Of a stretch of 37,220 nt of DNA, positions 31,188 to 37,220 are shown in pieces. The notes beneath the pieces are model-generated. The model had not been told where the DNA came from and searched no databases. It saw nothing but the letters and a program-made list of their open reading frames with translations. The stretch covers positions 1 through 37,220 of the forward strand of contig JAGCWY010000082.1 of the NCBI GenBank assembly GCA_017961625.1. Reading direction: 5' to 3'. Made by a program: the position numbers and the translations under genes. The stretch's first letter is position 1; every line of letters begins with the position of its first letter. This stretch comes from Ruminococcus sp. Its GTDB lineage: Bacteria > Bacillota > Clostridia > Oscillospirales > Ruminococcaceae.

Positions 31188-31620
31188 CTAACAGTTATTT
31201 TGCATTTCTGCTATCCTGTGTACTATCTCCGAAAACTCTTACGAACGTGATTCAAGCAGACCATGTGTAGCATTTTTCATAACGAACATTTTTTTCTCAG
31301 GAGCGTTCACCTGCTCGAAGTATTTACAGGCAAGCTAGTAATTTGTCTGATAATCCATATCTCCGTTTATATTGTAGAAGGGTACCTTATAATCGTATTT
31401 ACCCAGCAATGATAGTTTTGACATCCTGTCCGTAAATGTTTATCCATTGCTTCGTACCGTTTATATCGGCATACAAAGTCTCGTTGATACCGCCGTCGGG
31501 GGTTCTGCCATTTATCGACTTACCGATAAACCGCGCGACAAGCAGTAAAACTATTGCTGCCACAAGTATTATCAGTATCACAAGCAGTATTTTACCCGTT
31601 ATTTTCAGAGCTTTCTTCAA
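31188..31620 (-). pseudogene. Alpha/beta hydrolase remnant with an internal deletion, frame change and stops
   Basis: The intact head (TTG 31620, GGAGG upstream) reads a basic start, one membrane anchor (ILLVILIILVAAIVLLLVA) and SINGRTPDGGINETLYADINGTKQWINIYGQDV, the typical N-terminus of membrane-anchored alpha/beta hydrolases. It then stops after a few residues. In another frame the C-terminal part follows at once: LSLLGKYDYKVPFYNINGDMDYQTNY-stop-LACKYFEQVNAPEKKMFVMKNATHGLLESRS-stop-EFSEIVHRIAEMQ. That segment carries the acid-Asp strand and catalytic-His region. The whole middle, including the nucleophile elbow, is missing, so the product is dead. A promoter-like TTTACA-16-TATAAA precedes it. 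Confidence 0.82.
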
Positions 31621-31748
31621 AATAATGCAGCCTCCAAATTTGGGTTTATATCAGTAGCAATTTATATCGCAGCATTACTGAATGTAAATCAGAAATACTA
31701 CGTTTATATTTCTATTCAGGATGGCTGTTTTACAGGTAAGTTTTTTGC

Positions 31749-32114
31749 TTATATGTACATCTTTTCGAGTATCTCGGCAGCGTCAGTGACACAGCCCCTG
31801 CATGAGCGCAACGGTTTTCCAGTCAGGGAGCCTTTCAGCTCCTTGCATATAACAGAGTTGTTCATACTTATGAACCTGTTCTCATACTCGCTTATGAGCT
31901 CAGGTGCTTTGTCAGGATATTTCCTTGAAAGGATATACTCGGCGGCGAGAACGGCTCCACATTTTATCATATTTCCGCCTGCAAACGGAGCTGCGGTAGC
32001 TCTGGCTTCATCCTCAGTGATTCCTATCTCGTCTGCAAAGGCGCACATTACTGCTGCCGAGCAGCTGTAGAAGTTTTTGTGATTCTCTATTGCCTTGTTT
32101 GCTTTTTCTGCCAT
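31749..32114 (-). CDS. C_GCAxxG_C_C family redox-type protein
   Basis: The protein has 121 residues. Conserved cysteines follow the family pattern: Cys in FYSCSAAVMCAFADEIG, GGNMIKCGAVLAA, SVICKELKG and SCRGCVTDAAEILEKM. Members are small cysteine-rich proteins of anaerobes, thought to bind a metal or cofactor or to act as redox carriers; function is unproven. It is the last gene of a three-gene minus-strand operon, 3 nt after the 63-residue gene. Confidence 0.87.
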   Translation of the reverse strand: MAEKANKAIENHKNFYSCSAAVMCAFADEIGITEDEARATAAPFAGGNMIKCGAVLAAEYILSRKYPDKAPELISEYENRFISMNNSVICKELKGSLTGKPLRSCRGCVTDAAEILEKMYI

Positions 32115-32117
32115 AAC

Positions 32118-32309
32118 TTATACCTCCTCAAGCAGGACAAACCCGCCCTTTTTCAGTGAATTATCTTTTATGAAGCTGTCTGAAAGACGGATGTGTTTTT
32201 CAATGCCGTTTTCGTCTCTGAGAGCAACTATGCACATCAGCTCTCCGTCTTCGGGTATGCCCTCACAGCCATAATCCTCTTCATAAATATCGGTTATCTC
32301 ATATTTCAT
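32118..32309 (-). CDS. Small conserved-looking protein, unknown function (63 aa)
   Basis: The protein has 63 residues, MKYEITDIYEEDYGCEGIPE and onward, acidic with a central beta-rich stretch (LMCIVALRDENGIEKHIRLS). A strong SD (GGAGG) and a 4-base ATGA overlap with the phosphatase stop support it as real and cotranslated. I do not recognise a domain. Its setting between a phosphatase and a cysteine-rich protein gives no clear function. Confidence 0.7.
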   Translation of the reverse strand: MKYEITDIYEEDYGCEGIPEDGELMCIVALRDENGIEKHIRLSDSFIKDNSLKKGGFVLLEEV

Positions 32310-32767
32310 TTTAAATCCTCCATAAGCTTTGCAAGAAGTCCTTTACAGCCCTCTTCGATATCCGCATAAGCCGTATCAAATTTGCGGCTGTACCACGGGT
32401 CTGACACGTCATCACTGCGTCCTGTGAAGGTGAGGAGCTTGTATATCTTGCCGTCTCTGTCACTGCCGAAGATGCGGTTCATATTGCGGATATTGGCAGT
32501 GTCCATGCCAATAAAATAATCATACCGGTCGTAATCTGATTTTCTGAGCTGTACCGCAGTTTTTCCAGAACAGCCTATATCGTGCTTTGCAAGCTCTGAA
32601 CGCGCGGGCGGATATACGGGATTGCCTAGCTCCTCTGTACTTGTAGCGCTTGAAGCTATATAGAACCTATCGCTAAGACCTGCATCTGTAACGAGATTTT
32701 TCATTATGAATTCTGCCATTGGAGAGCGGCAGATATTGCCGTGGCAAACAAACATTATTTTTATCAA
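32306..32767 (-). CDS. Low-molecular-weight protein-tyrosine phosphatase
   Basis: The protein has 153 residues with a TTG start and AAGGAG 11 nt upstream. The P-loop VCHGNICRSPMAEF carries nucleophile C8 and R14, and the general acid is D123 in SDPWY. It dephosphorylates phosphotyrosine, or phosphoarginine in some Firmicute members, and the sequence does not decide which. It heads the operon; the mobile element begins within about 150 bp upstream, so its original promoter may be gone. Confidence 0.93.
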   Translation of the reverse strand: MIKIMFVCHGNICRSPMAEFIMKNLVTDAGLSDRFYIASSATSTEELGNPVYPPARSELAKHDIGCSGKTAVQLRKSDYDRYDYFIGMDTANIRNMNRIFGSDRDGKIYKLLTFTGRSDDVSDPWYSRKFDTAYADIEEGCKGLLAKLMEDLK

Positions 32768-32881
32768 CTTTATAAAAACTCCTTTAATTCGCGGAAAATG
32801 TCTAAATATAGGCGCTTTCGCGTTTTTAATTTAGTGTATAAAAAAATAGTATTTTTCCAAATCTTTTCATATTTTCTCATG

Positions 32882-32932
32882 TTTTACCATTCAAAAGTGG
32901 TAAAAACAGTGGTAAATTATAAAGATTTACCA
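32882..32932. repeat. TGGTAAA repeats next to int, candidate recombinase binding sites
   Basis: TTTTACCA (32882-32889) and TGGTAAAA (32898-32905) are inverted; GTGGTAAA recurs directly at 32897-32904 and 32909-32916; ATTTACCA (32925-32932) closes a second inverted pair with TGGTAAAT (32910-32917). Four copies lie in 51 bp between the chromosome and int. Confidence 0.5.
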
Positions 32933-32933
32933 T

Positions 32934-34136
32934 TTAACTAATTATTGATAATCGTTTCAATTCCTTTTCGGCATCTTCAATTTGGACATGAGTATAAGTG
33001 TTCAGTGTTACGCTTATATCCGAGTGTCCCATTATATATTGAAGTAGCTTGGGATTCATACCTTTTTTAGCCATGTTGGAACAGAAAGTGTGACGGCAAA
33101 CATGAGGAGTGATTAAAGGCAACGGAATACGATAAATTCTGTCATATTTTTCTTTAATATGCTGCATATATTTTTCCCAGTGAAGTGCAACTGTTGGCAT
33201 TGAGTTTTTATCTAAGAAAAGAAAACCTGTATAACCTCCGATAAAAGGCTCGACTTTAACTTTTTTGCGTTTGTCGATTATTCTGCGGAAACAATCTGCA
33301 ACTTCATCAGTCATCGGCACATACCTTATACCTTTTTCTGTTTTAGGAGGTTGTATAATGTATTCCATGTCACTGGCTCGAATAATCTGATGATCTACAT
33401 TGATGCGTTTTTTCTCGAAGTCAATATCTGAGATGGTTAAGCCACAGAATTCTGAAATACGTAAACCTGTATTAAACAGAATATAAATACCATCATAGTA
33501 TTTACAGAAGTGTTTGTCTTCCTTGACGAATTTTAGATATTCTCTTTGCTGTTTAGGTGTTATAGCTTCTCTTGTAACACTATCATTTACAATAACAGTT
33601 ACTAATTCAAACTGAAAAGGATTTTTTCGAATAAGGTTATCATTTTCAGCCATTTGAAAAGCGGGTCTTAAAACTCCTCGAATAGAATGTATTGAACTAT
33701 AGCCTTTACCATCTATCTTCTGTAGTTTAATTAACCAAGCTTTAGCATCAGATAATTTGATTTTATCTATTCTTTCCTTACCAAATGGATCCTTTTTCAG
33801 CAGATTAATTACTGTTTTGTAACCGGTTTCAGTATTACGTCTCACACCAGTTTTTAAGGAAACATATTTTTCAACTAAGGAAAGTACAGTATAATTACCA
33901 CCGTTAGAAACCATCTGATTGAACATATCCTGTTCAATTTGTTTCTCCTTTTCTCTTAATGACAAATCTTTGCGTTTGTCTTGAGGAAAAGGATCATTAT
34001 GATCTAAACGCCAACTGTAAATCTCCTTTTTATTGCCGTTTACGTCGATATAGCTAAAACGATAACGACCATCTGTTCGTTGGCTTTCTCCGTACCTTAA
34101 TATTCTATTTTTACGGTCTCTTCTTTTTTCTGACAT
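32934..34136 (-). CDS. int: Tn916-type tyrosine recombinase (integrase)
   Basis: The protein has 400 residues from ATG 34136, where MSEKRRDRKNRILRYGESQR matches the Tn916 Int start and GAAGGAG lies upstream; the longer frame runs into the promoter region. An N-terminal arm-binding domain (DGRYRFSYIDVNGNKKEIYSW) and a core-binding domain precede the catalytic domain. Catalytic residues are R in NTGLRISEFCGL, H-x-x-R in PHVCRHTFCSN, H in MGHSDISVTLNTYTHV and the terminal Tyr in that same segment. It integrates and excises the element. Confidence 0.94.
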   Translation of the reverse strand: MSEKRRDRKNRILRYGESQRTDGRYRFSYIDVNGNKKEIYSWRLDHNDPFPQDKRKDLSLREKEKQIEQDMFNQMVSNGGNYTVLSLVEKYVSLKTGVRRNTETGYKTVINLLKKDPFGKERIDKIKLSDAKAWLIKLQKIDGKGYSSIHSIRGVLRPAFQMAENDNLIRKNPFQFELVTVIVNDSVTREAITPKQQREYLKFVKEDKHFCKYYDGIYILFNTGLRISEFCGLTISDIDFEKKRINVDHQIIRASDMEYIIQPPKTEKGIRYVPMTDEVADCFRRIIDKRKKVKVEPFIGGYTGFLFLDKNSMPTVALHWEKYMQHIKEKYDRIYRIPLPLITPHVCRHTFCSNMAKKGMNPKLLQYIMGHSDISVTLNTYTHVQIEDAEKELKRLSIIS

Positions 34137-34156
34137 TAAAAATCTCTCCTTCCAAT

Positions 34157-34211
34157 AAAAGAGACCCTGAACTTGCATTACTATTATAACACAAGGCAGG
34201 TCTCTTTTCAA
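34157..34211 (-). promoter_or_regulatory. int promoter embedded in a 10-bp inverted repeat between xis and int
   Basis: Minus strand: TTGAAA (34211-34206), 17-bp spacer, TATAAT (34188-34183). Inverted arms AAAAGAGACC (34157-34166) and GGTCTCTTTT (34199-34208) flank it. A transcript from this promoter contains only one arm, whereas read-through from xis contains both and could form an attenuating hairpin. Confidence 0.65.
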
Positions 34212-34223
34212 TAGCTGAGTGTG

Positions 34224-34427
34224 TTATACTGCTGTTGCTTTATCCAAGAAATCCTCAAATCTCTTCCTTTTGAATAAGACCCTGTTGCCATTCATTATAA
34301 TGAAATCAGCATAAGGGTTCTCCTCTGCAATCCTTCGGAGTTTGGATTCACCAATATGATAATACTCAGCAGCTTCATTTACAGTTAAAGCATATCTTTC
34401 CCATACTGGAATTATTATTTCTTTCAT
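34224..34427 (-). CDS. xis: Tn916-type excisionase
   Basis: The protein has 67 residues. The sequence IPVWERYALTVNEAAEYYHIGESKLRRIAEENP, then NGNRVLFKRKRFEDFLDKA, is the winged-helix Xis layout of the Tn916 family: the N-terminal helix-turn-helix binds DNA arms, and basic KRKRFEDFL lies at the end. It directs the integrase toward excision. It sits 87 bp ahead of int in the order xis-int, as in Tn916. Confidence 0.9.
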   Translation of the reverse strand: MKEIIIPVWERYALTVNEAAEYYHIGESKLRRIAEENPYADFIIMNGNRVLFKRKRFEDFLDKATAV

Positions 34428-34581
34428 AGTTCCGTATCCCGTCCTTTCAATTTTTTACTCATGCTCTGAAGTGTGCTTTTCCCGCACACTCTTTTGTTTG
34501 CCCTCATATTTTTCAAGCCTCTCAACGTTGTATGCTAGCGCACAACCAACATTTCAGGAATATGCCATTGATTCTTGCTTT
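34428..34581. other. Gap between xis and relaxase with two small hairpins
   Basis: AGTGTGC/GCACACT (34470-34476/34484-34490) and GTTGT/ACAAC (34527-34531/34542-34546). There is no open frame of note. The hairpins may terminate mob transcription or bind element proteins. Confidence 0.4.
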
Positions 34582-35754
34582 TTATTCTAATTCAATTCTT
34601 TTTGTTTTTTCCAATCTATAGCGCTCAAAATCGTCTGATAGGCCACGGGCAGTTATGAATGTCCTTGCCTTTTTCAGGTCATTATTGAGCTGTTCTTCAC
34701 GCCCCAGACTCTTGATTTTTGTTCTGATGCTTTCTCTGTCCCTTCTATAATCTGAATATTCCGATGAAAGTGCATCAAACTGCTTTTTCATGGTTTCAAG
34801 CTCCTGAACGGCAGTATCACGCTCATTTCTGAGCTTCCTGATATTCTTCTCCATAGCGATATATTTCTTGGCGGTATCACTGAGCCTGTCATAGTCTGCT
34901 TTGGAAAGCGTGACTTTCTTTCCGAATACGGATTCTCTGGCTTCAATATTCTCGATCTCACCGATACTAACTTTCTTCTTTGCAAGTTTTTCAAACTCAG
35001 CTGCTGTCTCGTCACATTCAGCTGTCAGCTTCTCTATCTCTGCATTAAGAGTATTGATCCTGTCCTGATGCTCACCGTATTCCTGAACAGTATAGCTGTA
35101 GCCTCTTGACTTCTTCGGTGCTGATATCTCAATACCGTGAGCTGTGCAGATGTCATGAAGTACATCCCACTCACTTAGTCTCCAGCGATTGATAGCATTT
35201 GCTCCTGTACCATGACCCATTTCTTCGAGTGCCTTTGCCATAGCATTTCTGGTATCAAGTCCTCTGCTGAAATGTCCGACAGGGATATAGTCAATGTGAA
35301 GATGCGGTGTAGCTTCATCAAGATGCATCACTGCATTAAATACATGAAGATTCGGATTCCTTTCCTGAAATCCTTCCATGTATTCACGCAGACATTCTTT
35401 TGCTGATTCAGCATCCGCTGAATCAACTCCCGTATCGTCCCTGGTTCCTATCTGAACCAGATCCTCATAGAAGCTCTTTTGCTTATTAGCTCCTGTAATA
35501 ACACTCTTACTTGGTTTACGACTGAAAAGATGTTCGAAGTAATCGGATATCTTTCGGTCGTTTCTTTTCTGATGAGCGTTATACCTTTCTATCGCTACGT
35601 CAAAGAGCTTCCTGTAGGTTTCGCCCAGATCCTGACAAACAAATACAACGTTGTCAGCCGTTCTGGACTTGTCGATATTCCTGGCAGTGAAATCCCGATT
35701 GTTATGTGACAGGCTGCCTTTACCCTGACACATCGAGATGGATTTTTCGCTCAT
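34582..35754 (-). CDS. mobV: MobV-family relaxase (Pre/Mob)
   Basis: The protein has 390 residues with a strong SD (AAGGAGGAGATGATCC, then ATG). The relaxase motif HLDEATPHLHIDYIPVG (H-x-D-E-x-T-P-H-x-H) is the metal-binding signature of MobV. The N-terminal NNRDFTARNIDKSRTADNVVF supplies further family landmarks. The C-terminal half is a long coiled coil rich in Glu/Lys (about residues 215-360). It should nick the oriT and pilot single-stranded DNA during mobilisation by another element's conjugation machinery. Confidence 0.92.
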   Translation of the reverse strand: MSEKSISMCQGKGSLSHNNRDFTARNIDKSRTADNVVFVCQDLGETYRKLFDVAIERYNAHQKRNDRKISDYFEHLFSRKPSKSVITGANKQKSFYEDLVQIGTRDDTGVDSADAESAKECLREYMEGFQERNPNLHVFNAVMHLDEATPHLHIDYIPVGHFSRGLDTRNAMAKALEEMGHGTGANAINRWRLSEWDVLHDICTAHGIEISAPKKSRGYSYTVQEYGEHQDRINTLNAEIEKLTAECDETAAEFEKLAKKKVSIGEIENIEARESVFGKKVTLSKADYDRLSDTAKKYIAMEKNIRKLRNERDTAVQELETMKKQFDALSSEYSDYRRDRESIRTKIKSLGREEQLNNDLKKARTFITARGLSDDFERYRLEKTKRIELE

Positions 35755-35794
35755 GGATCATCTCCTCCTTCATCACGTCTGACAAGGGCGAACG

Positions 35795-35838
35795 AACAGC
35801 GCGGAGCGCTGTTTTTACTTGCGGTATGCCGCCAGTAA
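35795..35838. other. Candidate oriT: tandem hairpins upstream of the relaxase gene
   Basis: AACAGCGC/GCGCTGTT (35795-35802/35806-35813) is followed directly by TTACT-t-GCGG/CCGC-c-AGTAA (35815-35824/35829-35838). MobV oriTs are usually just upstream of the relaxase and contain such stems. There is no match to a known nic site that I can confirm. Confidence 0.45.
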
Positions 35839-35844
35839 CCCCAT

Positions 35845-35882
35845 AGCACTTTTGACAGCCTTTACAGTCCATCAAAAATGCT
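35845..35882. repeat. Imperfect 11-bp inverted repeat at the end of the CHC2 gene
   Basis: AGCACTTTTGA (35845-35855) and TCAAAAATGCT (35872-35882), 10 of 11 paired. It could end the upstream transcript or belong to the oriT. Confidence 0.4.
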
Positions 35883-36465
35883 AACGGGGCTCTGCGAGGC
35901 TTTTATCGGCTGATATCTCAGCAACTGTATCCATCATCGAAAGCCGTCCATCTTTATCGCAGTTTATGAACTCCATACAAAGATGTTCTGCATGATCGAG
36001 ATGGTGCAGTGAATATATGAAACGATTATCACATTCTTCATCAGGTGACTTCGGAGCTAATGCTCTCCAGTCACGCATCAGCCAATAATAATCGTTCAGT
36101 ATTTTCCATGCCTGTTTCTCCCATTCTTCATAAGCTCTTTTTTCATCTGCACGTTTCTGATACTCTGTCACCTCAGTCTCAGTCGGAGCTTTACCTATTT
36201 CGATGTTCAGACCATAATCATCATTGAGTTTTTTTGCAGCATCTATAGGTTTGTTCAGACTGAACATTTTCTGTGTGAACCCGATAACATCAGCATGCTC
36301 TCCACAGCCAAAGCAATGAAAACTATCATGATATATTTTTGCAGAGGGAGTACGTTCGTTATGGAAAGGACACAGTATCATCCCACTTCGGTTTACATCA
36401 AGCCCATATCCCTCCGCTACAGTTTTCATATCGACTGCAGACCTTATCTGATCAAATACTGTCAA
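35881..36465 (-). CDS. CHC2 zinc-finger (DnaG-type primase fragment) protein
   Basis: The protein has 194 residues. The DnaG-type zinc finger is LCPFHNERTPSAKIYHDSFHCFGCGEHADVIGF (C-x2-H, C-x2-C). No TOPRIM catalytic domain follows; the rest is helical and Trp-rich. Stand-alone CHC2 proteins are common on Firmicute integrative elements, where they help start replication together with a helicase/primase partner. The ATG overlaps the upstream gene by 4 bases (ATGA). Confidence 0.87.
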   Translation of the reverse strand: MTVFDQIRSAVDMKTVAEGYGLDVNRSGMILCPFHNERTPSAKIYHDSFHCFGCGEHADVIGFTQKMFSLNKPIDAAKKLNDDYGLNIEIGKAPTETEVTEYQKRADEKRAYEEWEKQAWKILNDYYWLMRDWRALAPKSPDEECDNRFIYSLHHLDHAEHLCMEFINCDKDGRLSMMDTVAEISADKSLAEPR

Positions 36466-36758
36466 GCGCAGTTCTGGAAATATTTCATAAGATCTGCTTT
36501 ATTAATGAGTATCTTACCGCGGACACCCTCACCTGTGCGGATATATTTGAGCTTATTCTGAGCCACGAGCTTACGGACTGTATGCTCAGAAAGTCCTTCG
36601 ATAAGCTCAGTACATTCCTTTATAGTGAGCATCTTTACCTTTTCAGGCTTTGATTCATTTGGTGCAGGAACTCTTTCAACAGGCTCATCGTATGCGATAG
36701 CCGTCATGATCTCCAGTACCTGATCAAGCATTGATTCTTTCTGTTCTCTTGTTAACAT
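36462..36758 (-). CDS. Helix-turn-helix DNA-binding protein of the element
   Basis: The protein has 98 residues with SD AAAGGAG. After a linker of 40 residues comes a MerR/excisionase-like helix-turn-helix: LTIKECTELIEGLSEHTVRKLVAQNKLKYIRTGEGVRGKILINKADLMKYF. Such proteins act as excisionases or regulators in integrative elements. Overlap with the CHC2 gene indicates a shared operon for replication control. Confidence 0.82.
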   Translation of the reverse strand: MLTREQKESMLDQVLEIMTAIAYDEPVERVPAPNESKPEKVKMLTIKECTELIEGLSEHTVRKLVAQNKLKYIRTGEGVRGKILINKADLMKYFQNCA

Positions 36759-36800
36759 TAAAATACTCCTTTCGAATTCTGTGTGATTTTATCAGTGTGA

Positions 36801-36852
36801 ACTTTAAGCATTTTAGACACTATAGACACTATAGGTCTATTGTGCTTAAAGT
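36801..36852. repeat. Nested repeats: inverted 10-mers around tandem TAGACACTA 9-mers
   Basis: ACTTTAAGCA (36801-36810) and TGCTTAAAGT (36843-36852) are perfect inverted arms. Between them are TAGACACTA (36814-36822) and TAGACACTA (36823-36831), then TAGGTCTA, partly inverted. It could be an operator, an iteron-like site or a terminator of the upstream gene. Confidence 0.5.
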
Positions 36853-36854
36853 GT

Positions 36855-37220
36855 TTATCGTGCGTAAATGTTTGGATTGAAGCGGAGAGTAATGCCGCTT
36901 CTGTTACAGCCGTTCTGCGCAGGAGCGATCTCGCTTTTCAGATAGCCGTATTCTTCAAGTACTGCTATCACTTCAGAAAACTCCTGTGCATTTTTAAATA
37001 GCCTGCACCGACATATCCTGTAAAGATCGTTCTGTCTTATCTCGGAAATATTCTTAGACCTGACCTTTGCGAGGATACGCTCTGCCTGTATTGTCTGATT
37101 ATCGGCATCACCAAGTCCATATGCGTATATCGCCTGTAATCGGAAATAATGACCTATCTCGATAGCGTTGCACATGGTATCATGGGATACTTTGACTTCA
37201 TCCGGCTTCTCACCGTTCAG
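36855..37220 (-). CDS. C-terminal part of a replication-type protein (possibly DUF3987-like), 5' end outside window
   Basis: The frame is open to the right edge, so the apparent ATG at 37175 is internal. About 121 residues are visible, ending EIAPAQNGCNRSGITLRFNP and NIYAR. The segment has alternating helices (AIEIGHYFRLQAIYAYG, QAERILAKV, LYRICRCRLFKNAQEFSEVIAVLEEYGYL), a winged-helix-like end that resembles the C-terminus of DUF3987/primase-helicase-like proteins found with CHC2 genes on integrative elements. Family assignment is tentative. Confidence 0.5.
   Translation of the reverse strand: MNGEKPDEVKVSHDTMCNAIEIGHYFRLQAIYAYGLGDADNQTIQAERILAKVRSKNISEIRQNDLYRICRCRLFKNAQEFSEVIAVLEEYGYLKSEIAPAQNGCNRSGITLRFNPNIYAR

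Larger units (their letters stand above)
32806..37220 (-). mobile_element. Left part of an integrative mobilizable element (Tn916-type Int/Xis with MobV relaxase)
   Basis: All genes from 32934 to the right edge are on the minus strand and mobile in type: integrase, excisionase, MobV relaxase, CHC2 zinc-finger protein, HTH protein and a partial replication-type protein. The integrase-proximal end must lie between the phosphatase start (32767) and the integrase stop (32934). No tRNA is there, and the other end is outside the window. The int/xis part is clearly more A/T-rich than the chromosomal genes. No type IV secretion genes are visible, so mobilizable rather than self-transmissible is the safer call, but the element is cut off. 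The left boundary given is approximate. Confidence 0.8.

Overview
The window looks like a chromosomal segment of a Ruminococcus-like Firmicute (Oscillospiraceae/Ruminococcaceae). The reasons are a secreted dockerin-type EF-hand protein beside the tail of a probable carbohydrate esterase, a xylulokinase, strong SD sequences (AAAGGAG/GGAGG), many near-perfect sigma-A promoters with 17-bp spacers, and a probable preQ1 riboswitch of the kind known from this family. Genus is inferred from gene content only. I see no rRNA, tRNA or CRISPR array.

Layout. 1-1.8 kb: 3' end of an esterase facing a secreted protein with seven EF-hand/dockerin loops. 2-7.4 kb: DEDDh exonuclease, YjbR+EVE-like fusion, alpha/beta hydrolase with a displaced nucleophile, Tex, and a DUF2225-like zinc protein. 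7.5-10.3 kb: lipoprotein, Fur-family regulator, membrane protein, and a zinc-ribbon/LEA-like/TM protein whose outer domain resembles the lipoprotein. 10.3-17.3 kb: intergenic repeat region, AEC transporter, ROK regulator, VanZ, an unknown membrane protein, xylulokinase and a GNAT. 17.3-23.2 kb: orphan PglX/BrxX-like methyltransferase, DtxR-type regulator, the overlapping pair murL-murD2, and a small membrane protein. 23.4-26.1 kb: class II FBP aldolase, TraB/GumN lipoprotein, acylphosphatase. 26.1-29.1 kb: a perfect promoter, a leader with mutually exclusive stems and an intrinsic terminator, then queD-queE-folE-queC-queF, the whole GTP-to-preQ1 route. 29.2-32.8 kb: EAL protein with a degenerate GGDEF, a hydrolase pseudogene with an internal deletion, and a three-gene operon (LMW-PTP, 63-aa protein, C_GCAxxG_C_C protein).

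32.9-37.2 kb is the left part of an integrative mobilizable element on the minus strand: Tn916-type integrase and excisionase, MobV relaxase with tandem hairpins upstream (candidate oriT), a CHC2 zinc-finger primase fragment, an HTH protein, and a replication-type protein running off the window. The element sits directly upstream of the LMW-PTP operon.

The strongest biology is (i) the murL-murD2 pair, which implies ligation of L-Glu onto UDP-MurNAc-L-Ala followed by epimerisation on the nucleotide precursor instead of use of free D-Glu, and (ii) the riboswitch-controlled preQ1 operon. Gene starts were moved inward from the longest open frame wherever an SD sequence, signal peptide or conserved N-terminus supported it.
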